Shown: in pieces, positions 17,888-26,518 of the stretch
Position numbering within the stretch: the stretch's first letter is position 1
How the letters are laid out: every line of letters begins with the position of its first letter
Origin: Mycobacterium sp.
GTDB taxonomy: Bacteria > Actinomycetota > Actinomycetes > Mycobacteriales > Mycobacteriaceae
Assembly (NCBI GenBank): GCA_016197405.1
Contig: JACPVR010000011.1
Span: 248,001 to 312,000, forward strand
Direction: 5' to 3'
DNA: 64,000 nt
Made by a program: the position numbers and the translations under genes
The notes under the pieces: model-generated
What the model saw: only the letters and a program-made list of their open reading frames with translations
Told to the model about the DNA's origin: nothing
Database searches by the model: none

Positions 17888-19273
17888 CTACATCCGCCGG
17901 CCGGCCTCGCTGAGCACGTTGTGCAGGATGTCGTAGATGGCGTCGAACTCCGCCTGCCCGCAGATCAGGGGCGGAGCGAGCTGCACCACCGGGTCGCCGC
18001 GATCGTCGGCGCGGCAGTACAGACCGGCCTCGAACAGTGCCGGCGTCAGGAATCCGCGCAGCAACCGCTCGCACTCTTCGTCGTTGAAGGTCTCTTTGGT
18101 GGTCTTGTCCTTGACGAGTTCGATGCCGTAGAAGTAGCCCTCGCCGCGGACGTCGCCGACGATCGGCAGATCGAGAAGCTTCTCCAGCGTGGCCCGAAAC
18201 GCCGGGGCGTTCTGTTTGACGTGGTCGTTGATGCCCTCGCGCTCGAAGATGTCCAGGTTGGCCAGCGCCACGGCCGACGACACCGGGTGCCCGCCGAAGG
18301 TGTAGCCGTGCCCGAAGACCGTGGAGCCGTCGTTGAACGGCTCGAACAGCCGGTCACTGGCGATCATCGCCCCGATGGGCGAGTACCCCGAGGTCAAACC
18401 CTTGGCGCAGGTGATGATGTCCGGCACATAGCCAAAGTCGTTGCAGGCGAACATCGAACCGATCCGGCCGTAAGCGCAGATCACCTCGTCGGACACCAGC
18501 AGCACGTCGTACTCGTCGCAGATCTCGCGGACCCGCTCGAAGTACCCGGGCGGCGGTGGGAAACAACCACCGGCATTCTGGACCGGCTCCAGGAACACCG
18601 CGGCCACGGTGTCCGGCCCCTCGAACTCGATGGCCTCGGCAATCCGGTCGGCACAGTAGCGGCCGAACGCCTTGGGATCGGTGCTGAACTGCTCGGGAGC
18701 CCGGTAGAAGTTGGTGTTGGGCACCCGCAACCCGCCCGGGGTCGGCGGATCGAACGGCGCCTTGAATGCGGGGATGCCGGTGATGGCGAGTGCTCCCTGC
18801 GGGGTGCCGTGATAGGCGATCGACCGGGATATCACCTTGTACTTGCCCGGCTTGCCGGTCAGTTTGTAGTACTGCTTGGCCAACTTCCACGCGCTCTCGA
18901 CGGCCTCGCCGCCGCCGGTGGTGAAGAAGACCCGGTTGAGATCGCCCGGCGCATAACCGGCGACCCGCTCGGCGAGCTCGATGGCAGGCGGTGTCGCGAA
19001 CGACCACAGCGGGAAGAACGCCAGGGTCTCGGCTTGTTTGGCGGCGGTTTCGGCCAGCTCGGCCCGGCCGTGTCCGACCTGAACGACGAACAGACCCGAC
19101 AGGCCGTCGATGTATTTGTTGCCGTTGCTGTCCCAGATGTGGACACCTTCACCGCGAGTGATGATCGTCGGCGTGATGTCGGCACCATGGCGGGCGAAGT
19201 GCCCCCACAGGTGGCGGTCGGCCTTGGCGGCCAGGTTGGCGGTGGTGCTGGTGGTTGATTCGGTGATTGTCAT
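17888..19273 (-). CDS. class III PLP omega-aminotransferase (Rv3329-like)
   Basis: 461-aa class III aminotransferase. Landmarks: WDSNGNKYIDGLSGLFVVQVGHGR, the cofactor-phosphate motif FFTTGGGEAVESAWKLAK, SIAYHGTPQGALAITG, the PLP aspartate VSDEVICAYGRIG (Asp262) and the Schiff-base lysine CAKGLTSGYSPIGA (Lys291). It moves an amino group from an omega-amine (putrescine, GABA, beta-alanine or taurine type) to a keto acid; which one cannot be told. ATG 19273 overlaps the stop of the Lrp gene (ATGA), which decides the start over a TTG 12 nt upstream. With the divergent aldehyde dehydrogenase and Lrp regulator it looks like an inducible amine-catabolic unit. Confidence 0.9.
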   Translation of the reverse strand: MTITESTTSTTANLAAKADRHLWGHFARHGADITPTIITRGEGVHIWDSNGNKYIDGLSGLFVVQVGHGRAELAETAAKQAETLAFFPLWSFATPPAIELAERVAGYAPGDLNRVFFTTGGGEAVESAWKLAKQYYKLTGKPGKYKVISRSIAYHGTPQGALAITGIPAFKAPFDPPTPGGLRVPNTNFYRAPEQFSTDPKAFGRYCADRIAEAIEFEGPDTVAAVFLEPVQNAGGCFPPPPGYFERVREICDEYDVLLVSDEVICAYGRIGSMFACNDFGYVPDIITCAKGLTSGYSPIGAMIASDRLFEPFNDGSTVFGHGYTFGGHPVSSAVALANLDIFEREGINDHVKQNAPAFRATLEKLLDLPIVGDVRGEGYFYGIELVKDKTTKETFNDEECERLLRGFLTPALFEAGLYCRADDRGDPVVQLAPPLICGQAEFDAIYDILHNVLSEAGRRM

Positions 19274-19758
19274 CTGGTGCCCCAATTATATTGCTGTTTA
19301 ACGAGTTTGAGGTAAACGAGAGTTTCGGTTGATATCACCCCTGGCACCGCGCGGATTTTGGTGTTGAGCAGATCGAGCAGGTCGTCGTCGTCCTCGCAGA
19401 CCACTTCGACGATGGCGTCGAATGACCCCGCGGTGAGCACCACATAGTCCACCGAATCGATCGCCGACAGCTTCTCGGCGACCTTGAGGGTGTCGCCGGT
19501 GCAGCGGATGCCGATCATTGCCTGGCGGGCGAAACCCAACTGCATGGGATCGGTGACCGCGACGATCTGCATGACGCCGCTGTCGACGAGGCGTTGCACG
19601 CGTTGGCGCACCGCGGCCTCCGACAGCCCCACGGCCTTGCCGATACCGGCGTAGGACCGCCTGCCGTCCTGCTGCAGATTCTCGATGATGGCCTTGGATA
19701 GGTCGTCGAGTTGGACCGCCGGGACGGTTCCGCCGTTGTGGACCCCCGCTTCTCGCAT
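19270..19758 (-). CDS. Lrp/AsnC-family transcriptional regulator
   Basis: 162 aa. The N-terminal winged helix-turn-helix is LDDLSKAIIENLQQDGRRSYAGIGKAVGLSEAAVRQRVQRLVDSGVM (about 18-64). A C-terminal RAM ligand-binding domain follows (GIRCTGDTLKVAEKLSAIDSVDYVVLTAGSFDAIVEVVCEDD). It is translationally coupled to the aminotransferase and divergent from the aldehyde dehydrogenase over 133 nt, so it probably senses an amino acid or amine and controls both directions. Start ATG 19758 leaves a slightly long N-terminus; a start nearer VPAVQLDDLS is possible. Confidence 0.92.
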   Translation of the reverse strand: MREAGVHNGGTVPAVQLDDLSKAIIENLQQDGRRSYAGIGKAVGLSEAAVRQRVQRLVDSGVMQIVAVTDPMQLGFARQAMIGIRCTGDTLKVAEKLSAIDSVDYVVLTAGSFDAIVEVVCEDDDDLLDLLNTKIRAVPGVISTETLVYLKLVKQQYNWGTR

Positions 19759-19891
19759 GGACTTGATTGTGCACGGAATTCGTTGTCAGGGGCAACCACT
19801 ACGAGCAATATCAGCTGTGAATACCGAATCAGCCACAGGAATACGTAGCGGATGTGTGGTCGGTGTATCTCCATTCGACTACCGTTGGCCC

Positions 19892-21388
19892 ATGACCGCA
19901 ACGCTGGACGGGAAAAAGCTGGCCGGGAGTTGGATCGACGGGGCGGCGGTGGCCACCTCCGGATCGCCTCATCACGTCATCAATCCCGCCGATGGATCCA
20001 TCGTCGCCGAGATCGCACTCGCCACCACCGCCGATGTCGACACCGCGGTGGCGAGCGCTCGCGCGGCCTTCCCGGAGTGGGCCGGCGCGACCCCCGCGCA
20101 ACGATCCGCGGTGCTGGGCAAGCTGGCCGAACTGATGGCCGCCAACGCCGAAGTCTTCATCGCCGAGGAAGTGGCCCAGACCGGTAAGCCGGTCCGGCTG
20201 GCAACCGAGTTCGACGTTCCGGGCAGTATCGACAATGTCGCGTTCTTCGCGGGTGCGGCAAGGCATTTGGAGGGCAAGGCCACCGCCGAGTACTCCGGTG
20301 ACCACACGTCGAGCATCCGACGCGAGGCCGTCGGTGTCGTCGCCACCATCACCCCGTGGAACTATCCGCTGCAGATGGCCATCTGGAAGGTCATCCCCGC
20401 GCTGGCGGCGGGCTGTTCGGTGGTCATCAAACCCGCCGAACTCACGCCGCTGACCACCTTGACGCTGGCCCGCATCGCGCAGGAGGCCGGTCTGCCCGAC
20501 GGGGTGCTCAATGTACTGACCGGCGCGGGCCACGATGCCGGCACGGCGCTGGCCGGCCATCGGGGAGTCGATGTGGTGACGTTCACCGGATCGACCGCGG
20601 TAGGCCGCAAGGTGATGGCCGCAGCCGCGGCCCATGGCCACCGCACCCAGCTTGAGCTGGGCGGCAAGGCGCCTTTCGTGGTGTTCGACGATGCCGACCT
20701 GGACGCCGCTATCCAGGGTGCGGTGGCCGGGGCGCTCATCAACACCGGCCAGGACTGCACCGCGGCCACCCGGGCCATCGTGGCGCAGGCGTTGTACGAC
20801 GATTTCGTCGCCGGTGTCGGCGAGGTGATGAGCAAGATCGTCGTCGGCGACCCGACCGACCCGGACACCGACCTGGGTCCGGTGATCTCGATGGCGCATC
20901 GCGACAAGATCGCCGGCATGGTGAGTCGCGCACCCGATCAGGGCGGGCGCATCGTCACCGGCGGCGTGATCCCGGATCTGCCGGGCTCGTTCTACCGGCC
21001 CACCCTGATCGCCGATGTCGACGAGCAGTCCGAGATCTACCGCGACGAGATCTTCGGCCCGGTGCTCACCGTGCGGGCGTTCACCGACGACGACGATGCG
21101 CTGCGACAGGCCAACGACACCGTCTACGGGTTGGCGGCATCGGCCTGGACCCGCGACGTCTACCGGGCGCAGCGCGCCTCACGCGAGATCAATTCCGGCT
21201 GCGTGTGGATCAATGACCACATCCCGATCATCTCGGAGATGCCGCACGGCGGCGTAGGTGCTTCCGGGTTCGGCAAAGACATGAGTCAGTACAGCTTCGA
21301 GGAGTACCTGACCATCAAGCACGTCATGAGCGACAACACCGGCGTGGCCGAAAAGGAATGGCACCGGACGATTTTCACCAAGCGGTAG
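19892..21388 (+). CDS. aldehyde dehydrogenase, aminobutyraldehyde dehydrogenase-like
   Basis: 498-aa NAD(P)-dependent aldehyde dehydrogenase. It has the active-site asparagine in TPWNYPLQMAIWK (Asn156), catalytic base QLELGGKAPF (Glu255), nucleophile INTGQDCTAATR (Cys289) and the E-I-F-G-P-V motif IYRDEIFGPVLTV. The GQDCTA context and the end GVGASGFGKDMSQYSFEEYLTIKHVM are typical of gamma-aminobutyraldehyde dehydrogenases, so oxidation of an aminoaldehyde from polyamine breakdown is the best guess. ATG 19892 matches family starts; the open frame runs further upstream without homology. Paired with the divergent Lrp-aminotransferase operon. Confidence 0.9.
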   Translation: MTATLDGKKLAGSWIDGAAVATSGSPHHVINPADGSIVAEIALATTADVDTAVASARAAFPEWAGATPAQRSAVLGKLAELMAANAEVFIAEEVAQTGKPVRLATEFDVPGSIDNVAFFAGAARHLEGKATAEYSGDHTSSIRREAVGVVATITPWNYPLQMAIWKVIPALAAGCSVVIKPAELTPLTTLTLARIAQEAGLPDGVLNVLTGAGHDAGTALAGHRGVDVVTFTGSTAVGRKVMAAAAAHGHRTQLELGGKAPFVVFDDADLDAAIQGAVAGALINTGQDCTAATRAIVAQALYDDFVAGVGEVMSKIVVGDPTDPDTDLGPVISMAHRDKIAGMVSRAPDQGGRIVTGGVIPDLPGSFYRPTLIADVDEQSEIYRDEIFGPVLTVRAFTDDDDALRQANDTVYGLAASAWTRDVYRAQRASREINSGCVWINDHIPIISEMPHGGVGASGFGKDMSQYSFEEYLTIKHVMSDNTGVAEKEWHRTIFTKR

Positions 21389-21983
21389 ATCGGCCAGGTC
21401 CGCCGGCCGGTACCGCTGCGGCGGGGATGGCGTTGTCGATGAGTACGACCGCGATGGCTGCGGCCGTGGCGAAGGTTTCGGTGTTGAGGACTCGGTTGCG
21501 CGCCGATGCGCCGTCCAAGAGCAGCGCCAACTGTTCGCCGAGCTGTTCGGGGTTGGTGGCGCCGGCCTCGCGTGCGGTTTCGGTGAGCCGTGCGGCGAAG
21601 GCTTTCTTGTAGTCGGCCGCATGTACGCGTGCCGGGTGGTCTGGGTCGTGGATTTCGACGGCCGCCGCGATGAACGGGCACAGCGGCGCGTGAATGTCGA
21701 AGGCGGCGAGTAGTCGTTCGCGGGGTGTGAGGTCGGTGCGGTCGAACACCTCGGGCAGGATGTCGGGATCGAATCGGCGTAGGTGCTCGGCGATCAGCTC
21801 GTCCTTGCCGGTGAAGTGCTGGTAGAACGTGCGCTTGGACACCTGGGCGACCGCGCAGAGCTGGTCCAGGCCGGTGCTGTTGATCCCTTGATCGCGGAAC
21901 AGCTGTTGTGAAGCGCCGAGGATGCGCTCTCGTGCGCCCCTGCCGCGACGCAATCCACGCGGCCCCTTCTCCAACTCCGTCAT
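21375..21983 (-). CDS. TetR-family transcriptional regulator
   Basis: 202-aa repressor. The HTH is GARERILGASQQLFRDQGINSTGLDQLCAVAQVSKRTFYQHFTGKDELI (about 16-64). The C-terminal domain is hydrophobic and Ala-rich. ATG 21983 gives MTELEKGPRGLRRGRG; the frame stays open upstream but only through the promoter region. Its 3' end overlaps the aldehyde dehydrogenase stop by 14 nt (convergent). It is divergent from the SDR-SnoaL-reductase operon across 126 nt containing two copies of GATCGGTGTACATA, probable operators, so it likely represses that operon and itself. Confidence 0.9.
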   Translation of the reverse strand: MTELEKGPRGLRRGRGARERILGASQQLFRDQGINSTGLDQLCAVAQVSKRTFYQHFTGKDELIAEHLRRFDPDILPEVFDRTDLTPRERLLAAFDIHAPLCPFIAAAVEIHDPDHPARVHAADYKKAFAARLTETAREAGATNPEQLGEQLALLLDGASARNRVLNTETFATAAAIAVVLIDNAIPAAAVPAGGPGRSTAW

Positions 21984-22010
21984 GCAGTCAGAATAACCCA
22001 GTTTGGTACG

Positions 22011-22078
22011 GATCGGTGTACATAGCTTGCGTCCATGGTGGTTGTCCGATACGTTAAGCACTCTGATCGGTGTACATA
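22011..22078. promoter_or_regulatory. two 14-bp direct repeats in TetR/SDR divergent promoter
   Basis: GATCGGTGTACATA occurs exactly at 22011-22024 and again at 22065-22078, 54 nt apart, one near each divergent start. Identical copies in a 126-nt gap beside a TetR gene are best explained as paired regulator binding sites or promoter elements. Confidence 0.65.
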
Positions 22079-22109
22079 ACATCGGCACTTTCGAACGAAC
22101 GGAGTGATC

Positions 22110-22844
22110 GTGGGAAAGCTCGATGGCAAGGTCGCCGTAATCACCGGCGCGACAAGTGGGATGGCGCTGTCCGGTGCCAAGTTGTTCGTCGACGAAGGCG
22201 CTCACGTCTTCATCTCGGGCCGGCGCAAGGACGCGCTGGACCGGGCGGTCGAACAGATCGGCCGCAACGTGACTGGCGTGCAAGGTGATTCGGCCGACCT
22301 CGATGATCTGGACCGTCTGTTCGACACGGTCAAGCAGGAAAAGGGCGCGATCGACGTGTTGTGGGCGAGTGCCGGGGTGGGCAAGCAGAGCCCGCTCGGC
22401 GAGATCACCGAGGAGGACTTCCATGACGCCTTCTGGTTGAACGCGCGGGGCACGCTGTTCACAGTCCAGAAGGCGCTGCCACTGTTCAACGATGGCGGCT
22501 CGATCTTCATGACCGGGTCCAACGCTTCGCTGCGTGGCTACTCGAACTGGAGTGTGTACGCCGGAAGCAAGGCCGTGCTGCCTGCATACGCGCGGGTGTG
22601 GGTTTCTGAGTTGAGGGACCGCAAGATCCGGGTGAACGTGCTGACCCCCGGCCAGGTCGCCTCACCGATGTTGGAAGAGGTGATGGACGACGAGATGAAG
22701 GCGCAGTTCGAGTCGGTCATCCCGCGGCGAGAGATGGGCCGCCCCGAGGAGATCGCCTCGGCCGCGTTGTTCCTCGCCTCCGACGATTCGAGCTACGTCA
22801 ACGGCATGGAGCTGGTGGTCGACGGCGGCACCACGGTGATCTGA
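22110..22844 (+). CDS. short-chain dehydrogenase/reductase with altered glycine motif
   Basis: 244-aa classical SDR: KVAVITGATSGMAL at residues 8-20, catalytic Ser137 (FMTGSNAS), Tyr150 and Lys154 (SVYAGSKA), and a C-terminal NGMELVVDGG. The usual TGxxxGxG nucleotide motif reads TGATSGMA, with Ala at the third glycine, so cofactor binding may be altered. An Arg pair after strand 2 (ISGRRKD) suggests NADP(H). GTG 22110 is preferred because GGAG lies 5 nt before it; a GTG six bases upstream is in frame. First gene of a three-gene operon under the divergent TetR. Confidence 0.88.
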   Translation: MGKLDGKVAVITGATSGMALSGAKLFVDEGAHVFISGRRKDALDRAVEQIGRNVTGVQGDSADLDDLDRLFDTVKQEKGAIDVLWASAGVGKQSPLGEITEEDFHDAFWLNARGTLFTVQKALPLFNDGGSIFMTGSNASLRGYSNWSVYAGSKAVLPAYARVWVSELRDRKIRVNVLTPGQVASPMLEEVMDDEMKAQFESVIPRREMGRPEEIASAALFLASDDSSYVNGMELVVDGGTTVI

Positions 22845-22876
22845 ATGAGTCACGACCCCAAACACATAGGAGAAAC

Positions 22877-23299
22877 ATGACCTCTTTCGCCCCGCACCGC
22901 GACACGGTGGAATTCTTCGTCGACTGCATGCACGGCGGTGCCGACGCAGACGCTCTTTCCGGAATCCTCGCCCAAGGTGTGGTGATGTACGGCCCGCTCA
23001 GCGACGAGCCAGTGACCGGCCGCGAGGCAGTCCTGGAAGCCATGCGAGGAGTCGGCGCGGCGGCCGGCCTCACCTATTCCGAAGTCCTCACCGGCGATAC
23101 GCACCACGCCGCATACTTCCGGCTGCAGATCGAAGACACCGTGGTCGACGGGATGGACTACATCCTGCTCGACGCCGACGGAAAGATCGCCGAGGTGACC
23201 ATCTGGTGGCGCCCGCTGCCCTCGGGCGTCCAGATGCAGCACCACCTTGCGGGCCTGCTCGGCATGCCGCCCTGGGAACTGCGCACGAACGGGCGATGA
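22877..23299 (+). CDS. SnoaL-like / NTF2-fold protein
   Basis: 140-aa single-domain protein of the SnoaL-like cone fold. Pattern: RDTVEFFVDCMHGGADADALSGILAQGVVMYGPLSDEPVTGREAVLEAMRGV, then an antiparallel sheet ending DADGKIAEVTIWWRP. Family members are small isomerases, cyclases or hydrolases, or binding proteins; no catalytic dyad can be assigned. ATG 22877 follows AGGAG. It lies 32 nt after the SDR gene and 67 nt before the dinucleotide-binding reductase. Confidence 0.78.
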   Translation: MTSFAPHRDTVEFFVDCMHGGADADALSGILAQGVVMYGPLSDEPVTGREAVLEAMRGVGAAAGLTYSEVLTGDTHHAAYFRLQIEDTVVDGMDYILLDADGKIAEVTIWWRPLPSGVQMQHHLAGLLGMPPWELRTNGR

Positions 23300-23366
23300 G
23301 TCAGCCTCGGCGCGGGCTCGAGGGTGGGGACGTCACCTTTTCGCACAACACAAGACAGGAAACCGC

Positions 23367-23993
23367 ATGAGCATCATCAGCATTATCGGAACCGGGAACA
23401 TGGCCCGAACCATCGGCGCACTGGCGGTGGCCGGTGGCAACACCGTCGAGATCATCGGTCGCGATCAGTCCAAGGCCGCCGATCTGGCCGCAACTCTCGG
23501 CGGTAGCACCACGACGGGGCAGTTCGGGGCAGTCCCGGCCGGGGACGTCGTCATCGTGGCCCTGCGGTACGCCGGCGTCGTCCCGGTTGTCGCCCAATAC
23601 GCAGACGCGTTGGCGGGCAAGGTCATCGTCGACATCAGCAACCCGTTCAATTCCGCGGCCGACGGGCTGGCCATCCCTGATGACACCTCGATCGCGCAGG
23701 AAGTTGCCGCGGTGGCCCCGGCCGGCGCCAGCGTGGTGAAAGCGTTCAACACCGTCTTCGGGCATGTCCTGGAGAAGGGCCGGGCAGTGGATGTGTTCTT
23801 CGCCGGCGACGACGCGCAGGCCAAGGCGCTCGTATCGGAGTTCATCGGGAGCCTCGGGTTGCGCCCGCTGGACGTCGGCGGCTTGAACATGGCGCACTGG
23901 CTGGAAGGAACGGCCCTGGTCCTCATGGGGCTCGCCCGCCACGGGGTAGATCGATGGGATATCGCTCTGGCTGCCACCGAATTCGACGGCTGA
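23367..23993 (+). CDS. NAD(P)-binding reductase of the F420-dependent NADP reductase family
   Basis: 208 aa with an N-terminal dinucleotide fold SIISIIGTGNMARTIGALAVAGGNTVEIIGRD (residues 2-33), a Gly-x-Gly-x-Met variant typical of the F420H2:NADP oxidoreductase / NADP-binding family. Further family signatures are VVIVALRYAGV, KVIVDISNPFN and VVKAFNTVFGHVL. In mycobacteria, which use F420, transfer of hydride between F420 and NADP is possible, but many relatives have no shown F420 activity. ATG 23367 follows CAGGAAA. Last gene of the TetR-controlled SDR-SnoaL cassette, which suggests a redox detoxification or ketone/enone conversion role. Confidence 0.8.
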   Translation: MSIISIIGTGNMARTIGALAVAGGNTVEIIGRDQSKAADLAATLGGSTTTGQFGAVPAGDVVIVALRYAGVVPVVAQYADALAGKVIVDISNPFNSAADGLAIPDDTSIAQEVAAVAPAGASVVKAFNTVFGHVLEKGRAVDVFFAGDDAQAKALVSEFIGSLGLRPLDVGGLNMAHWLEGTALVLMGLARHGVDRWDIALAATEFDG

Positions 23994-24029
23994 GCGCCTT
24001 ACCCGCGCTGTGAGCGACCGAAAACCCCT

Positions 24030-24887
24030 CTACTCACCGCGCGGGATGACGATGACCGGGGCGTCGGTGCCGGCCAGGATCCGGGAAGCGGTCGAGCCGA
24101 GAAATATTCGCTTCGGTGCCGCGAATCGGCTGGAACCCACCACCAGGATGTCGGAATCACTCCAATTGAGTTTCTTCATGGCCGATTCCAGTGTCATACC
24201 TTCGGCCACCAGCGACTCGATATCGGTCTCGGGCAGGGCGCGATCCGCGACGGCCAGATTCTCCTCGGCCGCGGCGATCTGCTGAGCCCGCAGGTCGGCC
24301 AGATTCTCGGTGTCGGCGAGGTTTTCCGCCGACACCAGCGACACCATCCGAATCGGCAGACCGGCAGCGCTGGCCAGGGTGATCGCGAACGGCAGCGGGT
24401 TGTCGTCGCCGGCCTTATTGGGTACCGCTGCGGTCACCTCGGTGATCACCGCTGGCGGATCCTCGGCGAAACCGCGGGGCGCCAAGGCAATCGGGATGGT
24501 CGAGGTGTGCAGCAGTGCACTGGCCACCGGTCCGATCACATGGCCGCCGAAGAATCCGTCGCGCGCGCCGCCGACCACGATCATGTCGGAGTGGTGTTCC
24601 TCCGCGAATTTCAGCAGCGACTCGGCGAACGACTCGCCGATGAGCACGGTGGAGTTGGCCGCGACGCCTGCGGCCCGCAACGTCGATACGGCCGTGTCGA
24701 TCCATTCCGCGCCGCGTTCGAGCAGGAACTCCTGGTACTGCGCCCGGCCTGGATGGCCGTCGGGCAGCTCCTCGCGCACGATCAGCACCACGTCGACCTG
24801 GGCGTCGAAGGTGCGTGCCAGGGTGGCAGCCAGCGCGACACCGTCGTCACCGGTGGGGGTGCGCAAGTAACCGACGGTCAGATGCAT
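24030..24887 (-). CDS. tandem universal stress protein
   Basis: 285-aa protein with two UspA domains (about 1-145 and 150-285). Domain 1 carries the ATP-loop candidate VVGGARDGFFGGHVIGPVASALLHT; domain 2 carries VVGSSRFAAPKRIFLGSTASRILAGTDAPVIVIPRG. Such proteins in mycobacteria bind ATP or cAMP and are often induced by hypoxia or stress. ATG 24887 is favoured over an in-frame GTG at 24899, because GGAG lies 7-8 nt before the ATG. It follows the APC permease by 40 nt on the same strand and may be co-transcribed with it. Confidence 0.88.
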   Translation of the reverse strand: MHLTVGYLRTPTGDDGVALAATLARTFDAQVDVVLIVREELPDGHPGRAQYQEFLLERGAEWIDTAVSTLRAAGVAANSTVLIGESFAESLLKFAEEHHSDMIVVGGARDGFFGGHVIGPVASALLHTSTIPIALAPRGFAEDPPAVITEVTAAVPNKAGDDNPLPFAITLASAAGLPIRMVSLVSAENLADTENLADLRAQQIAAAEENLAVADRALPETDIESLVAEGMTLESAMKKLNWSDSDILVVGSSRFAAPKRIFLGSTASRILAGTDAPVIVIPRGE

Positions 24888-24926
24888 TGCGATCTCCACA
24901 CTTTCGGTGTCAGTCGGCGGCCGGCA

Positions 24927-26438
24927 TCAGAAGACATCGGGCACCTTCACCTCGGTGTCGGCGTTGAGCGTCTCGCCCCGGAAGAACCGTTTCGTGCCGA
25001 AGGCGAAGCACGCCAGCATCAGCGGAATGCCCAGCACCAACATCCCGACGCCGAGCACGAAGACACCGCCGATCGGACCGAACGCGGTGTAGCCGTAATC
25101 CGGTGCCATCATGTCGTAGGCGCTCTTCCCGAACGCCAGGGTCATCGCGATTGCGCCGAGCAACGGAAAGATGCCGCGGAAGAACAGATTGCGGACCGAT
25201 TGGAAAAGTGTTCTGCGGAAGTACCAGACGCAGGCGTAGGCGGTGATGCCGTAGTAGAACGCCACCGCCAGACCCAGAGAGGCGACCGAATCGGCCAGCG
25301 CGTTCTCCGAGAGGAATGTCAGCACCAGGTAGAAGAACAGGGCGGCCAGGCCCATGACGATCGTGCCGAAGGCCGGCGTCATGTATCGCGGATGAACGCT
25401 GGCGAAGCGCTTGGGCAGCGCCTCGTACACCGCCATGGACAGCGTGCCACGTGCCGTCGGCAGGATCGTGGTCTGTGTCGAGGACAGCGCCGAGATCGAC
25501 ACCGTCAGCAGCAGCAGCGAGGCCACTATGCTGCCCGCCACCGGCTTGCCCAGCACGGTCAGCACGTCGTCGGTGTTCATCGCGTTGTTGAGCCCGATAC
25601 CCACTTCCCCGAATCCGGCGAAGGACTGCACGGCGTAGGCAACCAGGACGTAGGTGCACACCAGGATCAACGTGGTGATGACCGCAGCGATGCCCGGCGT
25701 CTTGCCCGGATCCTTGGTCTCCTCGCCGACGGCCAGGCAGGCGTCCCAACCCCAATAGATGAAGATGCACAGGATTATCGCGGCCGCGATGGAGGACATG
25801 TCGAGTCCGGACGGCCAGAGCCACGACAGGGACGGTGTGACGGCCTGTGCGCCCGCGGTGCCGGTGAAGACCCGGATCAGCGCCCAGACGCTCACCAGGA
25901 CCAGCACACCGAACTGGACGGCGATCAACACGTTCTGCATGCGTTCGGAGACCGCGACGCCGCGAGCGCTCACCAGCGTCATGGCGATGATGAAGAACGA
26001 CCCGAGACCGACTTTGGCCCAGATGTTTTCGGCCAGCGCATCCTGGCCGAGGAACTTGAACAGGTAAACCGCGGCGATCTCGGCGACGTTGGCCAGCACG
26101 ATGATGGCCGAGACCGCAAGGCCCCAACCGCCGATCCAGCCGATCCATGGGCCGAAAGCCTTTGTGCCCCAGGTGAACGTGGTGCCGCAGTCCGGGGTGT
26201 CCTGCGACAGCTCCTTGTAGGCGAAGGCCACCAGCAGCATCGGGATGAAGGCCAGCACGAACATCGCCGGCGCTTTCTCGCCGACGGCGAGCACCACATA
26301 CCCGAGTGTGGCGGCAAGGCTGTAGGCCGGCGCGACAGCGGCGAGACCGATGACGACGTTGCCGACCAGGCCGAGTGCGCCTGCCTGCAGCCCCTTGTCG
26401 GTGACAGCGGGCGCCGGCGGTGGTTGCGCGATTGCCAT
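24927..26438 (-). CDS. APC-superfamily amino acid/amine permease
   Basis: 503-aa cytoplasmic-membrane transporter with about 12 hydrophobic helices. The N-terminus GLQAGALGLVGNVVIGLAAVAPAYSLAATLGYVV holds the unwound TM1 substrate motif, and PDCGTTFTWGTKAFGPWIGWIGGWG lies between TM2 and TM3. The pattern is typical of actinobacterial APC permeases for amino acids or polyamines such as putrescine. It is 80 nt downstream of a clearly related permease gene, so the two look like a tandem duplication. The C-terminus (KRFFRGETLNADTEVKVPDVF) is cytosolic. Substrate unassigned; nearby aminotransferase and aldehyde dehydrogenase fit amine uptake. Confidence 0.88.
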   Translation of the reverse strand: MAIAQPPPAPAVTDKGLQAGALGLVGNVVIGLAAVAPAYSLAATLGYVVLAVGEKAPAMFVLAFIPMLLVAFAYKELSQDTPDCGTTFTWGTKAFGPWIGWIGGWGLAVSAIIVLANVAEIAAVYLFKFLGQDALAENIWAKVGLGSFFIIAMTLVSARGVAVSERMQNVLIAVQFGVLVLVSVWALIRVFTGTAGAQAVTPSLSWLWPSGLDMSSIAAAIILCIFIYWGWDACLAVGEETKDPGKTPGIAAVITTLILVCTYVLVAYAVQSFAGFGEVGIGLNNAMNTDDVLTVLGKPVAGSIVASLLLLTVSISALSSTQTTILPTARGTLSMAVYEALPKRFASVHPRYMTPAFGTIVMGLAALFFYLVLTFLSENALADSVASLGLAVAFYYGITAYACVWYFRRTLFQSVRNLFFRGIFPLLGAIAMTLAFGKSAYDMMAPDYGYTAFGPIGGVFVLGVGMLVLGIPLMLACFAFGTKRFFRGETLNADTEVKVPDVF

Positions 26439-26518
26439 GCGAGCAATATACGGATCCCGCTGATCCTGTGTGGTTCCTGCGGGAAATCAGTTTCGTGCGC
26501 TTAACATGACGCCCGCCC

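Noticed and set aside
24507..26504. 665-codon plus-strand open frame opposite the APC permease
   Set aside because: Gln/His/Arg-rich shadow frame; the minus strand encodes a convincing 12-helix permease.
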